Shown piece by piece: positions 63,190-64,000 of a stretch of DNA of 64,000 nt (position 1 is its first letter; every line of letters begins with the position of its first letter). Origin of the DNA: Branchiostoma lanceolatum (Eukaryota; Chordata; Leptocardii; Amphioxiformes; Branchiostomatidae); assembly GCF_035083965.1 (NCBI RefSeq), contig NC_089738.1, forward strand, positions 7,919,734 through 7,983,733. Reading direction: 5' to 3'. The position numbers were made by a program, and so were the translations under genes. A model generated the notes under the pieces. The model was not told where the DNA came from, did not search any database, and saw only the letters and a program-made list of their open reading frames with translations.

Positions 63190-64000
63190 TTACCACTTGA
63201 GGTTGGTATTGCTTGACTCTCCCAAATACATGGTCATGGGCACGGCTGCCGCGATACTAACGATGTACATGACAAGACAAAGCCTGTCCAGCACCTGAGC
63301 CAGCAGGGTGTAGTCGGACACCACCTCCTCGTTCCTAATGGCCTTGGTCAGCTCCTCTGTCTGGTTGTTAACCGCCCTGGTCAACTCCTTCACAATGGAG
63401 GTCAGCTTGCGAAGGCGGGAGGAACCGGTGGTCTCGTCCAGACCTGTTGGAGGCGGTTTGGGCTGCCCGGCCCTCACTTTGTCACCGCCGAAGACCGCCG
63501 CCATGTCATCGCCTTGAAAGGCGTAGTTGGTCATCTCGATGGCACTTGCACCCTTCACCTTCGTCAGGTCTCCCAACAGCATCATCCTGGATAACAAACA
63601 TAAACAAAATGATGTCAAAGCTTCTCACTTATGTCCATATGAATGCATAGTCATTTATTGAGTCTTACGTGGAGAGCTTAATTTTCAGATGATTTTATGT
63701 TGGATAAGATGAACTGAGAGAATGCTGGTGATTTTTTTATTAGAAGAATAAAGCAAAACTAATATGAAACTTTTTAGAAAAATATAATTTCAAAGAATCT
63801 GCAGATGAAGTGACGCATCAGACCATTGTGTGTTATAGTATACACAGATATCATGGAAGCCAAAAATGTCGAAACAAATAGTAGGTACTTTGAAATGTAG
63901 CGGAGGAAAATTATCTGAGCCAACGGGGGCAGGCTTCCCTCCCGGTCGTGAAGAATGATGATGCCCATGGTGAAGAAGAGGAACAACCCCATCAGACCCA
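63190..64000 (-). CDS. Cys-loop ligand-gated ion channel subunit (nicotinic/5-HT3-like), 3' part
   Basis: Two exons are visible: 64000 (running out of the window) to 63889, and 63586-63190, joined in phase 2. The first encodes most of membrane helix M3 (LMGLFLFFTMGIIILHDREG) and the following PPLAQIIFLRYIS, the short amphipathic stretch seen after M3 in nicotinic and 5-HT3 receptors. The second encodes a short M3-M4 loop with Pro-rich linker (GQPKPPPTGLDE), a long amphipathic MA helix (LRKLTSIVKELTRAVNNQTE) and the last helix M4 (LDRLCLVMYIVSIAAAVPMT), ending NLKW. The ligand-binding part, M1 and M2 lie beyond the window, so ion selectivity cannot be read. Confidence 0.8.

Noticed and set aside
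1-64000. CRISPR arrays, prophage, operons or bacterial defence systems
   Set aside because: All genes have introns and animal domain structure; the tandem arrays lack the repeat-spacer pattern.

Overview
The window looks like nuclear DNA of an amphioxus (Branchiostoma-type cephalochordate). The genes are animal genes with many short exons and GT-AG introns, there is a serpin with a signal peptide and a C-terminal KDEL, and the introns are full of small palindromic elements, tRNA-derived SINEs and minisatellites that sit on exon-intron borders. The species was inferred from the sequence alone and could not be checked by a search.

Layout: (1) 1-5068, upstream DNA with no recognised gene, probably holding the 5' end of the next gene. 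(2) 5072-38741, plus strand: a complete PIX/Cool-type Rho guanine-nucleotide exchange factor (ARHGEF6/7 family). It has an SH3 domain, DH and PH domains, a GIT-binding segment, a coiled coil and a C-terminal DETNL PDZ ligand. At least 19 constitutive exons could be joined in phase, together with several in-phase optional exons, a second version of a conserved proline-rich exon, and an alternative last exon ending at 29587. (3) 42585-43780, minus strand: CHMP1 (ESCRT-III), two exons, 199 residues, with a CRE/ETS-type promoter. (4) 44897-49185, minus strand: the ER-retained serpin. Its intron 1 is a 30-bp minisatellite made of copies of its own exon-1/splice-donor junction, and its last coding junction is interrupted by two palindromic elements. 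(5) 49664-51335: a TA-flanked Tc1/mariner element with about 600-bp inverted arms and a decayed transposase. (6) 52557-56235, plus strand: a complete four-exon UDP-glycosyltransferase (530 residues) whose last intron carries the same 37-bp minisatellite family as serpin intron 2. (7) 57886-59472, plus strand: a secreted single-domain C1q protein (179 residues) with a probable TATA promoter and an untranslated first exon. (8) 59473-63189: repeats, including a non-LTR retrotransposon tail and several MITEs. (9) 63190-64000, minus strand: the 3' part of a Cys-loop (nicotinic/5-HT3-like) receptor subunit running off the window.

The genes do not form one pathway. PIX (Rac/Cdc42 signalling), CHMP1 (membrane scission), the serpin (protease control in the secretory path), UGT (detoxification in the ER), C1q (secreted recognition) and the ion channel are independent neighbours. 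The strongest common theme is structural: exon-intron junctions have been tandemly duplicated again and again (serpin exon 1; PIX exons starting at 9742 and 24012; intron DNA after 26009), and one conserved PIX exon seems to have an alternative partner.
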